Positions 10,313 to 22,261 are shown, counted from the first letter of the stretch. The stretch: 64,000 nt of DNA from Ilex aquifolium (GCA_951799425.1 OX637396.1:37068701-37132700); one strand, 5' to 3'. Notes: a model not told the origin generated them from the sequence alone. Translations and numbers: made by a program.

Positions 10313-11370
10313 GACCTTTTCTTCAAAAGATGTGGCTGAACATCTGAAGTTCCATCTACAGTCACGATGCTCAACAAGTCGTACATTAACCAAATGGGCA
10401 CCTAGTTTAGTATTGTTTTTAATAAATCAGATACAGCAAGATTCAAGATTTAAAAATGTGCATGACCATTTGCTTAATTAACAGTATGGTAGGATCAAGG
10501 ATGTCTTCTATTTTCTAACAAAAGTTTCGTTACTTATCAAAAACAATTATAAAGGAACCAAACTATTCACACATAAATTGTTAAGCCACCACCAAGACGA
10601 TTAAACTAGTTAATATGACCGCACCAGTTTAGTGAATCATGAGCAACACAAAATTAACAGGGCTGTAAGGGCTAGCAGTTATAAATCCACACATACACAC
10701 AAAGCATAAATCAGAATGATGTCGTTTTAACAGTCTTGAAATATAGCAGAGCAGTCGATCACATTAATCTTGAGAGGGGAGTATACACAACAAGCAAAGA
10801 CATGTTCAAAGCTCCAAAAAGGGCAATAGCAACAATCTTATCCCAAATGATCTAGAGTTGAAGATTGATCTTTTGACCTCCTACATGGTCTCCAGAAAAG
10901 ATTCTTAATTCATCAATTCCAGCTATTTAAACAGAAAATCAGCTCAAATGCAACACAATTACAGCAAATTAAATGAAATTCTGCTCATTGCACCACAGTA
11001 AGACCATCATTATTCAGCAACTAGCTAAATAAAATAGCATTTTCACAACTACAGCGAATTTCACACCAGAATTTCACTAAATGTGCCATCCAATTTCAAC
11101 TTCTAAGAATTTCAAAGGCATTTAAAAAAGAATTTCATCACTTAATTTATTAATTCCAGCTATTATGCATCAATTTTTTTGGGGGGGAAAAAATAAAGAA
11201 CAGTCATGATTCACCGAAAAATCAAAAAATAAAAAATCACTACCTTGTGCCTTACTTGAAATAAGCCGGAGAAGGAGTCGAACACAGTTCGACGGCCGAG
11301 AGGGAGCCGGAGAGAGTATAGAGGGTGGGGGGACTGGGAAGAGTGGTGCTTGCCGCAGCGTTGTTTTTGT
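10313..11370 (-). other. Probable 5' leader and intron of the P-class PPR gene
   Basis: Near 11256-11370 the minus strand is a CT-rich, ATG-free segment of the kind seen in plant 5' UTRs. It ends in two overlapping donor-like sites (CAA|GTAAGG and ACAAG|GTAGTG). The roughly 900 bp down to the PPR start are AT-rich and would be a leader intron. This is inferred from sequence signals only. Confidence 0.35.
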
Positions 11371-12010
11371 CTTAAAATTTTTGGACAATTAACAAATAAC
11401 AAGGACTTGAAGGGAGGTTTGGTAATATGCTAAACCCACACGTTTGGTGATTACTGGGCTGGGCTAGAAATTGCCCCTTACTTGATACTGGTGGTGAAAG
11501 CCCATTACCATCTACCAAAAGGGAACCCTGGCGGGGCGGGGCAGGGCGGTCATAGGATCTGAGTAGTTCGGGTTCAGTTAGAATTTTGGATGTTTTAATT
11601 CGTTTAGACTTGTTCATTCGAGCCTCAAATCATTACAGGACTCACCACATAAAACACAATATAGATCTCTAACTAAGACAACAATAAAATCAAAAATATG
11701 CTACCATATAAAAAAGGAAGAACAATTAAAGTAATCAACATAATAAAAAAAACCGACTCAATCACCATGTAACATATTATAGTTTGGCAAATTAAGATCT
11801 CTAAACAAATACAATCTAGGCCAAAGATTTCTCAATTCTAATGGTGATGGGAAAGTTAGCTCTTGGAAACCTTGAGTCTTACATTTACAAGAAATCAAAG
11901 TCACATTTCTTGGCCAATGTTAGTTAATTTGATTGAAAAAAACAACCCTTAAACAGCCCCTGTTTTCAGTATTTTTACCTTCCTTAGTCCCCTTTCAATT
12001 CCGTCCTACA
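11371..12010. other. Intergenic sequence
   Basis: This stretch is AT-rich with a short GC-rich patch (about 11530-11550). No recognised gene or repeat. It ends at the abrupt start of the kinase fragment. Confidence 0.4.
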
Positions 12011-12565
12011 TCAGGCTTCATGTACTTACACGAGGAGTGTAGCACACAGGTCATCCATTGTGACATTAAGCCACAAAATATTCTACTGGATGATTCATTC
12101 ACAGTGAGGATTTCCCACTTCGGATTGGCAAAGCTTCTGATGAATGATCAGACTCGGACTAATATAGGCATCAGAGGGACCAAAGGGTATGTTGCACCAG
12201 AGTGGTTCAGGAACATTCCAATTACAGCAAAAGTGGATGTTTATAGTTATGGGGTCATGTTACTAGAGATCATTTGTTGCAGGAGGAAACTTGAAATGGA
12301 AAGGGAGAATGAAGAGGAAGCAATACTGATTGATTGGGCTTATGACTGCTATAAGGCTCAAAGATTAGATAAGCTGGCTGATGATGAAGAGGCAAGAAAT
12401 CACATGAACAGGTTGGAGAAGCTAGTGATGGTGGCAATTTGGTGCATCCAAGATGATCCATCTTTGAGGCCATCCATGAAGAAGGTAATTCTGATGTTTG
12501 AAGGTGTTGTCGAAGTTCCTGCTCCCCCTGTCCTTTCCGTTTCTCATCAATATGGTGACAATTGA
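12011..12565 (+). pseudogene. 5'-truncated LECRK kinase domain with a broken DFG motif
   Basis: The frame joins the kinase fold abruptly at [22 protein letters not shown] (catalytic loop) and runs to the C-terminal end of a G-type lectin receptor kinase, ending with TGA at 12563-12565. The lectin, EGF, PAN and transmembrane regions and the N-lobe with the ATP-binding lysine are missing. The magnesium-binding DFG is changed to HFG (ISHFGLAK), which would abolish normal catalysis. APEW and the alphaF-I helices remain. It is clearly related to, but well diverged from, LECRK genes 1 and 2, so it is an older member of the array. Confidence 0.85.
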
Positions 12566-13877
12566 AACTACCAGTCATCAGACGTTTTATACCCTTGCTC
12601 CTTATCTTAGGAATTTTCAAGATATTATATGTTCTTGACAGTTTACACAGATAATTTAGTATTTATTCCAAGAATGTGCGACCTCTGGGGATGGTAGGCG
12701 TTACAAATAGATGTATTCCAAGATTGTCTCTAAGCTACCACTTTGGAGTTTGGTCAGGCATGTGCTGACGCATGTATCAATTGGTGTCATTCAAGCTTGT
12801 CTCCAGGCTGGCACCTCTAGGCCTGCCATTACAAATAGCCAAACACCTCCTTCTAGCTTTGATCCTTCTATGTTTAGACGTTCTAGGACTTCTCTACCAG
12901 TGGATCTTTCCCAAGTCTGTCTCTAGGTTGCTGCTTGTAGGGCCTGATCAGGAAACATCTTTTTGTGGTGTATTTACCTCACGCTCTAATCCCATGTGGT
13001 AAACATGGTTATGGGATGGGCATAGGTTCAGTGTCAGGCTGCAGCCTGGCCTGACCTGACCTTTCCATGGGATGAGCTTGGCCGAGATCAGACATGGCTA
13101 GCTCAAGCTCAGCTGGAGATTGAGCTTGGATTTTTATTCAAGCTTGGCTCCACTCTCGGACCATATGTTCAAATTCAGCTCAGCTCGGCTGGTTGGGAAC
13201 CACAAGCTCAAATTCAAGATCAACCTCAAGCTTAGGTTTGGCTCGAACACAGAAAACCTTATCACAAACAATTCCTAATCTCCACTAAACATCTCTCGAA
13301 CTTCCAGATACAACAGAAATCGTCCCAAATCAAACATTTGAAAAAAATTGCTATCAAATTGAAAGGAAAAGCAACACAATTGTAGATACCCCCAAATCAA
13401 ATATTGAAGAATATCAACGAATTGAGCGGATAATCAATCAAGCAAATTAGTCAACGAATTGAATCAAACATCCCAGAAATTGAGGAATAATCAACACAGC
13501 TTTCAGACCATCATCAATTAAGATTTCAAAAAAGATACAAAAACAAGGGTTTTCGAAACTACCTAGCGGCATGCATCTCTGTCGTTTCTAAGTTGCTGAT
13601 GATGACTGTTAAGCGATTGATACAAAACACATTAAGCCATACGAACAATAATTCGATTTTCTCGATTGAATTCAACGTCGTCTCTCTGATGCATAATTAA
13701 CAGAGCTCTTCTTCTAACCTGTCAAATGTTACAATTAAATCAATATGATGCAGTAGAATATCATTATTGAGATTTCCAAAAATAAAAGATAAAAACCTAG
13801 GGTTTTCTCCATGATAGACGACGATGATCGAAGTCGGCATAAGTGTTGTTTCTCCGATTGGAGTTGCCATTCCAGAT
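12566..13877. other. Intergenic sequence with AGCT-rich low-complexity patch
   Basis: At about 13070-13255 there are many repeats of agctcaag/cagctcgg-type words, common in plant transposon remnants. Elsewhere I see no gene. The shared block-1/2/3 sequence starts at about 13878 with 'attccagattcataaaagcc'. Confidence 0.4.
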
Positions 13878-13943
13878 TCATAAAAGCCAAAAGAGGATTT
13901 CATATCTACTGCTCGCTTCCTTAGACTATGATCCCAACAAAAC

Positions 13944-14540
13944 TGATGGACCGGGCCCAAATGGCCCAATGTTAAAAGCCCAATCTTAATTAAGAGCCCA
14001 ATCTTGTAAAGACCCAGCAAGCTCAATGTGGTCTATGCCCGGTCAAGCTCATTTGGTTCGAGGGGCTACATCACCGAGAAGTGTGCAGAGTCATCCAAGA
14101 GCCTCATCCTCGCCGCCTTGGAAAGAGTCAACCCTCACCTCATCCTTTGACCGAATCTCATGGAGAGCACCGCAATTGTCTCTCCCATTGCGAAGAGGTC
14201 GCCAGCTCCACCAGAATAGCTATTTAGTTACTATTAAGTCGTCTCAATCTGTTAGGGGACGACTATAAATTGTAAGCCCCACCAATACTTGGGGGGCAGA
14301 TCACACTCAGTCGAGTACAACTCTCTCCTATCTCTCTAAGCTTATAACTATATGTTCTCCCTACTCACTTGAAGTAATAAAATATCCGGCGACCCTAATC
14401 ATTCAAAATGGACGTAGGTCACGTTGACCGAACCACTATAATCCTTGTGTTGTTCTTGTCTCCATCTCTTACTTATTAATTACAACATTTATTATTACTC
14501 ACTTAACAGGTGGTGTGTAAAACTAATTTGTGCATCATCA
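13944..14540 (+). mobile_element. Solo LTR (TG...CA), block 1 copy
   Basis: The insert begins tgatggacc and ends gtgcatcatca, and is flanked by the 5-bp duplication aaaac (13939-13943 and 14541-14545). Block 2 has the uninterrupted site (cccaac-aaaac-aatctcggg near 39957). Inside are a TATA-like tataaat (about 14264) and an aataaaa poly(A)-type signal (about 14376), as in an LTR with R and U5. No internal domain is present, so it is a solo LTR. The strand is inferred from these signals. Confidence 0.88.
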
Positions 14541-14623
14541 AAAACAATATCGGGTAGAGAGGGAGGGTGGATCATCGGAGTTTACAGAATGAAAAAGATA
14601 GATTGAACGAAGACAAACTCTTT
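14541..14623. other. Block-1 sequence between solo LTR and M1
   Basis: A short unique-like stretch conserved in all three blocks. It includes the left target copy of M1 (aaactcttt at 14615-14623). Confidence 0.6.
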
Positions 14624-15559
14624 GGGAAATTACATCCAGACCCTGAGAAAAGTTTGCCACTTACTCACCTATTTAAAATATTACATAAAGACCCCTTATA
14701 TTCTGTGCGCGTGTAACATATAGGTTTCGGCCGTTAATGTTTGTTACTAATTGTTAATTAAATTACATTTAGATCCCTAAAATTTGAAGTATGTAATATT
14801 TATATCCTTCAAATTTAAAATATTACATTTAAATAAAAAATACTCCAATTAAAGATAAAATAGCAAATATTTAAAATTTTATAACCAAAATTTATGTTTT
14901 ATTATGTTATTTATTGAAATAAAATTTAATTTTTTCTTAACAAATTATAATTAGTACTGTTAATGCCAAAATTTAGATGACCTCTACGTCAGTTTGTTGG
15001 ACTTTGATCACCTGAAAAAGAAGTCAGAGACCGAAGAAGAGCTCAAGGGGTCGATTATCCGATACCTAAGTTAGTAAATGACTCAAAAGTATGAATTGTG
15101 TTTAGAAGCTAGAGATGGCATAACTAGAGTATCTTGGACTAAATGAACTTTTCACCATTAGTCAATTTTTTCATTATCAAGTATGAACATATGAAACAAA
15201 TCTAATCAACACATTTGTATGTTCTATTATATCATCAATTGATATAAAATCTAAACAAAATCCTAATTTTTTTAGAAAAAAATAGTAATCAGTATAAATA
15301 TATCAAATAACTCAATTCAACACTCATTTGCATACGATTATACTGTCTATTAGAATAAGACTAAAAACTCAAACAAGAAGTTGAACTATAATGGACACAA
15401 TATCTTCTATCTTTAATTGTGGTAATTTAGTGATTTAATAGATTTCGTTAGTTTCATAACTAATAAGAGATCTAAGTATAATATTCTAAACTTGAGAGGG
15501 TTAAGTGTTATACACCTACAAATTTTAGGGGGATCTGAGTGTAATTTATTAATAGATAT

Positions 15560-16275
15560 TGATGGCGTAAACCCGCGCGTACGAGCTATGGGATTGGATT
15601 GTGTGTTATGTACGATCGACGTAGAGCTTGGTATGATATCTGAGCTATAAGGCTCGTGAATTGGTGGATGAATGTTCTAATCAATCGATCTGTAGTGTGT
15701 GAAATGCAGTAGATATATAGTGGTTCACCGGCTAATGAGCTCAGCTAATCCACTCTCTAATGGAGACTCTTACTCCTTTCTCTTTATTGATAAAAAGTGG
15801 AATATGTTCCAGCAGAATACTCAGGGTATCAGGGTTTTTTATTCTCTCCCTCTCCGTGGAGGCTGTCCTTCCCTTTTATAGCCTCATGCTTACCTCTAAT
15901 CCGGAGTTATCTCCTATATTGAAGGGATTATGCCCTATCTTCATCTACAATCTCGGAGTGGCCTTACATTTCCATAGCTGGCTTCAAACGACGAGATCTT
16001 CGCCCTTCATCGTGGGATTCTTCCCTTGGTTTAAGGAGAGGATCTTGGCGGGTTACGGGTTTTGTGCCTTGGATTGGCTCAGTTCCTGTTATGGATGTGT
16101 CTGCTGTCATCTTGCTGCCTTCTGGTCATTTCTCAGTTCGTGTGTTCAGCTAGGAGCTCTAGTGCTAGTTGGAAGAGCCCAGACCCTTGCTGGATGAGCT
16201 CTGCTTACTCTACCTGAGCTCCCGAGCTGAGCTTACCATCTGAGCTCGTGCCTGGGTTTATTTTAGGCATCATCA
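15560..16275 (-). repeat. 3' LTR of the Tat element
   Basis: 716 bp, with TG...CA ends in both readings. In element orientation it begins TGATGATGCC and ends GCCATCA. It contains the inverse of a TATA box (cttttata at 15873-15880). The short open frames inside it recur in the other LTR and are not genes. Confidence 0.97.
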
Positions 16276-16291
16276 GTTGCCCCCCAGCCCT
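16276..16291 (-). other. Polypurine tract of the Tat element
   Basis: Directly next to the 3' LTR, the minus strand reads AGGGCTGGGGGGCAAC, the purine-rich primer site expected for plus-strand DNA synthesis. Confidence 0.8.
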
Positions 16292-16925
16292 TGCCTTAGG
16301 TTAGCTTAGGTAAGGGCTGACCTACACAGACTGAGTTAGACCAGCACGTGGCTAGCACGTGGCTCGAGGATTTTTGACGGTTTGCAGCAATTATTTCTTT
16401 CCTCGATTCCCGCGCACGTCTCAGCCCACGTCCCTCAGGCTTTAAATATTCAAAACGGCTACCTGAACCGTTTCTTCACACTATTCATCTTCCTCGCTGC
16501 CCTTCGTCTCTGTTCTCTCTGTGATTTCGGACCTTCTTACTCGAACCTTTCTATTTTCTTGCCTGAAATCGAATTCCCAGCCCTCGTTTCGAAGATTCGC
16601 ATCGCCTCCTTCCTCCGATAGTGCTCCAGGCTTCCGTTCGCTGTTATTTCTGAGTTAGGTACGTCCTTTGCCCTTTTCTCTTCCTCATTTTGCTCTGGAT
16701 CCCTCGAATTCGAGGTGGTTGCTGCATTTCTGGGCTTTTCGATTCTTTTACTTTTGGAATCGTGATCATTGCTTAGCCCCCCTTCCTCATTTCGTCGATT
16801 GGAGCTCCATAGTTCATATCCTTGCCGTCGGGAGTTACTGTGCTGACCCAAGGGTTATTGCAGAGTGCCTGACCCGTGCCCCTCTGCTTTATCGTTCCTT
16901 TAATCTTCCTTTTTCTCTTCCTATC

Positions 16926-19566
16926 ATGTCTGCCTCTTCTGGAGCCACTCGCTCCTCTGTTTCACTTTTAGGGTCTAGGTCAGCCGAAAAGGATACTGAA
17001 TTAGAGGAAATAGGTGACGAAATTGATAACTTTCCTGGTGTGGAGGCTGGGGAAACCGAGGTGGGTACCGAAGAGCCTCCCTCTATTTCCTCTCCCGTGC
17101 CCCCCAGACCTGATAAAGGCAAAGTCAAGGTGAGTGGAGTCGGGGTTGAAGAGAGGATTTCGTATTTGGGGTCTGCCTTCCGGCATGCCGAGTCTGTGGG
17201 CTACAGCAGAGAGGCCCCTGAGCTAATGAAAGCTTATAAGATTCGGTATGGTTTTCCTCCTGGGGTTGAACCCTGGTGCCCAGGCAGCTCTGTCTACTAC
17301 GTAGAACCAGTACGCAATAGGGTCTGCTTCTTTCTTGCCGCCTTTGATAACGGTCTTCGCTTTCCTCTGCACCCCTTCATCAAGGCTATTCTGCAACACT
17401 TCCGTGTGTGTCCCTCCCAGATTTCTCCCAACTTCTATGGCGTCATGGTTGGTTTTTTAGTCATCTTCAAGAAGCATAAGCTCGGGGTTCCTAGCATTTC
17501 TCTGTTTCAAGAGTTTTTTAACGTCAAACCGACCTCTGAAGGCTTCTTGTACGCCTCTAAGCGTGCCAACGTTAGACAGCTTATCTCTAACATTCCTTCC
17601 TCTCATAAGCACTGGAAGGAGCATTTCTTTTTTGTCGGGGGCATCAATTGGGAGTATAATCCTGCTGATAAGACAGATACACTCGGTATCCCTACGGCTT
17701 GGACTGAACCAGACAACTTGCGTGAGTCTTTACTCGAGTCGGCTGAGCTCTGATCTGGAACTTATAGGCCTTTTGCCTTTCTCTTACTTGTACCTTTTCT
17801 TCTTTTCAGGTGGTCGTCTTGAGCTCAGCCCTGAAGACAATAAAGTGCTGGCAAAGTTGGCGAAGATTAAACCGGAAAAGTACGCTGACCTGATTGGGTT
17901 GAAAAATTTGGTGCAGCTAGGTCTGAGCCCTCCTGCGGTGACTTTAGCGATTCCATTATCTGTTTTAGGGGCTGACGAAGGTAATTTCATCGTCCCTTGC
18001 TCTCCTCTCTTCATAATCTTTCATTCTCTTTTTCTCTTTTTTTTTTTTTCTTTTTTACATTTTCCTGCTTCATCCAGACCTTCCAGGTCCTTCTACCATG
18101 AAGTCTACTCCAGAAGAGCTTCAGGCCAAAATTGCAGAGCTGATGGAAGGTGGCAGGTCTGGGAAGCGTAAAGCTCGGGTCGGCTCAGGGAGTGGTCCAA
18201 CCACTCGAGCTAAGATCCCCAGAGTGGAAGTGCCTCCTCCCTCCTCTGCTACTACAAAATTGGTTCCCATCAAGGCACCGCCCTCCTCATCCGGCATCCC
18301 TCAAGACGTAGTCATCTCTCCTCCTCCAGTGGCCCATCCTGGGTCGGGGGCTGCTCAAAAGGGAGATCAGGCTTCCCCTTCCTCCTCTGAGGTCAAAGAA
18401 GCTTTGGGAGTGATCCCTGACCTCCAACCCAGAAAGGTCTCATATACTGCCTCTGGGAAAACCGAGAGAAAATCCGAAGAAGATGAGGATTCCTTTTTTG
18501 ACAACATGGACCTTGCTGCAGGGGCTCTTTCTTCTATTTTCACTGAGTCTGATGTTCTGAAGGCGGCTTCTATGCCTCTTGAGGAATCCATTTCTTCAGC
18601 TCTTCAGGGAGCAGCTGCTGTAAGCACTACCACTTCTCCTTCTTCAGTTATTTTTGTTTCGTGGACTCATGCGTTCTTTCGCATTTTCAGGCTGTCCTTC
18701 ATGTGAATGGTCTACTGCATCGGGTTCGGTCCCAAGAGAGCTCTTTTCAGGTCTTAAAAAAATATAAGACCAAGGTTTCTGAACTGTCTCTTGAGAACGA
18801 AGACCTTAGAGCCCGGGTGGAGAGCCTCACAACGCAGATGGAGAGCCTCAACGAGCAGACGGTGAAGCAAGCCTCCGACCTCAAACACACACTGACAGTC
18901 AAGGTCAGAGCTGAGGAGGGGGAAAAGAAGGCTCGGGATGAGCTGAAGTTGGTTAAGGAAGACCTGCAGCTTAAAGTTGAGGCGTGGTCCAAGGCTAATC
19001 AGGAGGCGTTTGACGCCAAGAAGGAGCTCATCCAGGCCAATCAAGATTATCTTGCCCTCAGTGAGGCTAACGGCAAACTCTGTGAGGAGCTCGAGGAGCA
19101 GAAACGTTTGGTCCAGCAGAGGGACGAAGGGATCGCTGAGCTGAGGGATGAGGCCACCACCTTGTGGGCTACTGGATGGCTTGCCTTTAGGCGCAAGGCT
19201 ATCAAAGCTTTCCCAGACCTTGACTTCAATTTCTCTATCCCTACCGCAGAAGAAATGGAGGAGTCTAGCTCTGATAACGAGGAGGATGCCTCGGTTCTCT
19301 CAGCGGCAGTCTTAAGTCAAGACACAGCTGCCCCTGGGACCTCTGGGGCTTCTATCGTGCTTCCTGAGCCTCCAGTGGTGACTTCTGAGCTTCCTGCAGC
19401 TGCCCCCGCTGTTCTTGCCTCTACACCATTTTCAGCTGACTTGATGGTTGAAGCCCTTGCTCAAGATTCGGGATCGACAGAAGCGGGGGCCCCAGGCATT
19501 TCTGTTACTTCTGTTGCTGAGGGCCCCTCAGCCGAGTTGCAAGATCCTGCAATTACTCCCTCTTAG
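16926..19566 (+). CDS. Antisense gene A of the Tat element: gypsy-type transposon-domain protein with coiled coil
   Basis: Four exons can be built by hand: 16926-17721, 17810-17980, 18078-18619 and 18691-19566. They join with GT-AG introns and matching phases into 2385 nt, or 794 aa, starting MSASSGATRSS. Exon 1 carries the region (residues about 85-262) with FPLHPFIKAIL, CPSQISPNFYGVMVGF and HWKEHFFFVGG. This is the pattern of the plant 'putative gypsy type transposon' domain. A basic, Ser/Pro-rich linker (GKRKARVG) follows, then a long heptad-rich coiled coil (about 520-680) and an acidic, Ala/Ser-rich tail. It lies opposite to gag-pol between pol and the 3' LTR. Its function is unknown; structural or regulatory roles are guesses. 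An alternative acceptor for exon 3, 9 nt downstream at 18087, would keep the frame. Confidence 0.82.
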
Positions 19567-21016
19567 AACTTTTTCCATACTCATGTAACTCTTATTTTCC
19601 ATTGTACATCAACCTTGTGTTTTGAAATACGAACTTCATGGGGCAGTTTCTAATTTTTCTGAATTTTGTTTTGAATTGATGTGTGATTGAGTTGAACTGT
19701 GATTTGAGACATAAGCCAGTTTTGCCTCTATTCTCCTGCGCTTTTTGATCTTTCTTCTTCTTGTATTCCCCTTGCCCCCTTTTGTTTTAAGGGGTGCTGT
19801 GCACTTCTTGAAACAAAATTACTAGACCTGAGGAGTATAGAAGACTTGGTGTTGAGTCCAAATGACCTCCCCTGAGTCGTTGAGTTCGGTAGTTGGTATA
19901 CTAGGGATCCACTCCCTATTCTTCTTTATTCTGGGCCACATAACTCGGTATTGTGAACTAGCGAGCTCTTTCTGCGCTGCATAGCTCAGATTTTTGAGCT
20001 TAAGAATTCTTGCCGAGCTACACAGCCCTTTTCACAAATTTGAATTTTGTTTCATTTGGCTTTTTGTCTGAACTTTAAAAGTTCTAGCTGAGCTTCATGG
20101 CTCTTCTAATGGTCTCCTGCTTCGAGAAGAGCTAGGGCCTTGTGCTATTTTGTGGTCTTCATCTTGTTTCTCCATTGCTGATTCACATATTCACGTACAT
20201 CTTTGACTTGCACTTGCACACTTACTTATTTTGCTTTATGCTTGAGATGTAACTTCTTTCCCCCTTTTTCTTTGAGGGGTGCTGTGCACTTCTTGAAGCA
20301 GAATTACTAGATTTGAAGAGTACAGGAGACTTGGTGTTATGCTCAACTGCTACTCCTGGGCTTTTGAGCTCGGCAGTTGGTCTCTTAGGGATCCAGTCCC
20401 TATTTTTCTTTATTCTGAGCTGCTCAGCTTGATATTCCGAACTGATGTGCTCCTTCTGAGCAACATAGCTCGAGTTTGCGAGCTTATGAGCTCTTGCTGA
20501 GCTATACAGTTCGTCTTCTGAACCTGAAAGTTCTTACTGAGCTTTTTTGGCTCTTTTGTCTGAACTAGACAGCAAATTTCAATAATCCATCAGGAACTCT
20601 TCCTTTCTAACGTGGGCAGGGCTCTTAGAATTGCAGGCTTTCAAGATTTGCTATTCAAGCGCTCTGAGTTTAAATATGGAGGATATGTTGCTTGGTGGGG
20701 TCACAATTCTTTGTAGGTTGTTTTGAGTGCAAAATAGGAGGGGTAGTCTCTTTCCCCGCCTTTTTCTCCAATCGTTTTCCATAACCGCAACCACTTTCCA
20801 TAACCGCATCCACTTTCCATAACCGCAACTATCTTTATTATTCAAGAAACTAAACAGGCAACTGATTCCCCCTTATTTGACTCTTGGTTTCCTGGAAAGT
20901 TCCCAATTTTTCTTAAGCTTCTTACCATCTGTTGGATTCCTCTTTCCCTCTCTTGCATGAAATATTCTTGACTTTCTTCCTGTTTTGTTGCATCTTTTTC
21001 CTTACCAACACTTCCG
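19567..21016 (+). other. Region between antisense genes A and B
   Basis: Probably the 3' UTR of gene A and the promoter of gene B. It is rich in gagctc/agctga words and contains a direct duplication described separately. At about 20779-20830 a phrase 'ccataaccgca' is repeated three times. Confidence 0.5.
19775..20530 (+). repeat. Direct duplication with period of about 485 bp
   Basis: A segment starting with c-rich sequence then 'ggggtgctgtgcacttcttg' at about 19791 recurs at about 20276. It runs on through 'agacttggtgtt', 'agggatcca', 'tccctatt' and 'gagctacacag'-type words. The two copies have diverged by many substitutions and small indels, so the duplication predates the present insertion. 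Confidence 0.75.
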
Positions 21017-22105
21017 ATGGCTGCTTCTGTTTCTTCTCTGTTCCAGGAACGTGCCTCCTTTGGAATTGAATGGGAGTGGCACTGTCGCCACCTGTCTCCT
21101 TCAATACTTGAATCTTCTGATTTGGTGGATATCAAGAAATGGTTTTTTCCTGATCTTGACTTGCCTTTGCGAGTTCCTACCTCCGACGAGCCCTGCAACT
21201 ACCTTCCCCGAGGGGAAGTCTGCCTTTTTGAAGGTGCCATGGACATGGGGCTTCGCCTTCCCATTCACCCGGCCATAGGGCGAGTCCTTGCCTACTATGG
21301 CCTATGTCCTTCTCGCCTTTCCCCACGAGGGTGGGCCGTTATGGTAAGCTTCTTCCTGTTCTGCCGCCTACATGGCCTCGGCAGGTTCCCTTATGTCTCT
21401 GAGTTTTTGTACTTCTTCGAGATCGAGGAAGACGATGCCCCCTGCTTCAGCTTCTTCCGTTTGAGGAATTCTGAGTTACGTCCTTTGGTTCTAGGCCTTC
21501 CCTTCAATCCTGAAGGATGGTTTAAACGTTTCTTTTTCGTTTCTGGGGAGTCTTGGAGATCTCCTGAGGACCGCTGTCGTGAAGCTAGGGTCCCGCGGTC
21601 CTGGAAGAGCTTCTCTCATACTGGTAAGCTCGAGCTGAGCTCTTTTGAATATTTCTTTTTGGAGAAGCGTTCTTACTATGTGATTGTCTGTGCAGGTCCA
21701 CCTGATCTGGATGTACCAGGGATGGTGAATATCAATGAGTTGCTGCTTGCGGAGTCTAGGACTTATTCCAGGCTGATGACGAGTGCAAACCTCTATTTGC
21801 TTGGGGCTGAGGCTACTGAGTTTGAGTTTTCCTCTGTTCCTTATCCCTCATGGACCTCTTTCTCTGATTCTGATGAGGATGAGGACTCTGACGAGGGTGA
21901 AAACACCGGCACGAGTTCAAGGAAGCGTAAGAGGGATGGTTCCTCTTCTCCTGGCTCTCTGTCCACCATCTTCCTTACCCCCATTGGTCAGAAGCTTCTT
22001 GATTCACTTCACAGGGCTGAGCGGGATAGGGACGAGCTGAAGAAGGAGAATGCTAGCCTGAAGGAAGAGGTTGTTGAGCTGAGGTCTCAACTTAAAAAAG
22101 ACTAG
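21017..22105 (+). CDS. Antisense gene B of the Tat element: second gypsy-type transposon-domain protein
   Basis: The protein starts MAASVSSLFQERASF and has two exons, 21017-21623 and 21696-22105, giving 338 aa after removal of a 72-bp GT-AG intron. The intron is itself open in frame (24 codons, no stop), so an unspliced 362-aa form is possible. Residues about 65-200 share the layout of gene A: LRLPIHPAIGRVL, CPSRLSPRGWAVMVSF, GWFKRFFFVSGESW. An acidic run (DSDEDEDSDEGE), a nuclear-localisation-like RKRKR and a short C-terminal coiled coil follow. It is shorter than A, and its intron interrupts the protein at the same place after the conserved domain, so A and B are probably old duplicates. 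Function unknown. Confidence 0.78.
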   Translation: MAASVSSLFQERASFGIEWEWHCRHLSPSILESSDLVDIKKWFFPDLDLPLRVPTSDEPCNYLPRGEVCLFEGAMDMGLRLPIHPAIGRVLAYYGLCPSRLSPRGWAVMVSFFLFCRLHGLGRFPYVSEFLYFFEIEEDDAPCFSFFRLRNSELRPLVLGLPFNPEGWFKRFFFVSGESWRSPEDRCREARVPRSWKSFSHTGKLELSSFEYFFLEKRSYYVIVCAGPPDLDVPGMVNINELLLAESRTYSRLMTSANLYLLGAEATEFEFSSVPYPSWTSFSDSDEDEDSDEGENTGTSSRKRKRDGSSSPGSLSTIFLTPIGQKLLDSLHRAERDRDELKKENASLKEEVVELRSQLKKD

Positions 22106-22261
22106 GATCTTTATTTCCTTGTATCTTTATTTCTTTTCTTGAATGATACCAGACTATGAATCTTTTCGCACTTTTCCGAATGTTTATATTCTTAGATATT
22201 CTGAATTCTAGGTTTCTCATTCTTGAGTATGCATGTCCATATATGAGCTCTTGGTGTTCAG

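Noticed and set aside
10313-10393. Extending the P-class PPR protein upstream to a TTG at 10393.
   Set aside because: The extension has no targeting-peptide character and no ATG. The ATG at 10312 gives a typical organellar presequence.
13697-14026. A 109-aa minus-strand frame that might be a small gene.
   Set aside because: It crosses from unique sequence into the repeated block and the solo LTR and has no recognisable domain.
15699-16197. Open frames of 60 and 145 aa, repeated at 29101-29599.
   Set aside because: They lie inside the two LTRs and are duplicated because the LTRs are; no recognised domain.
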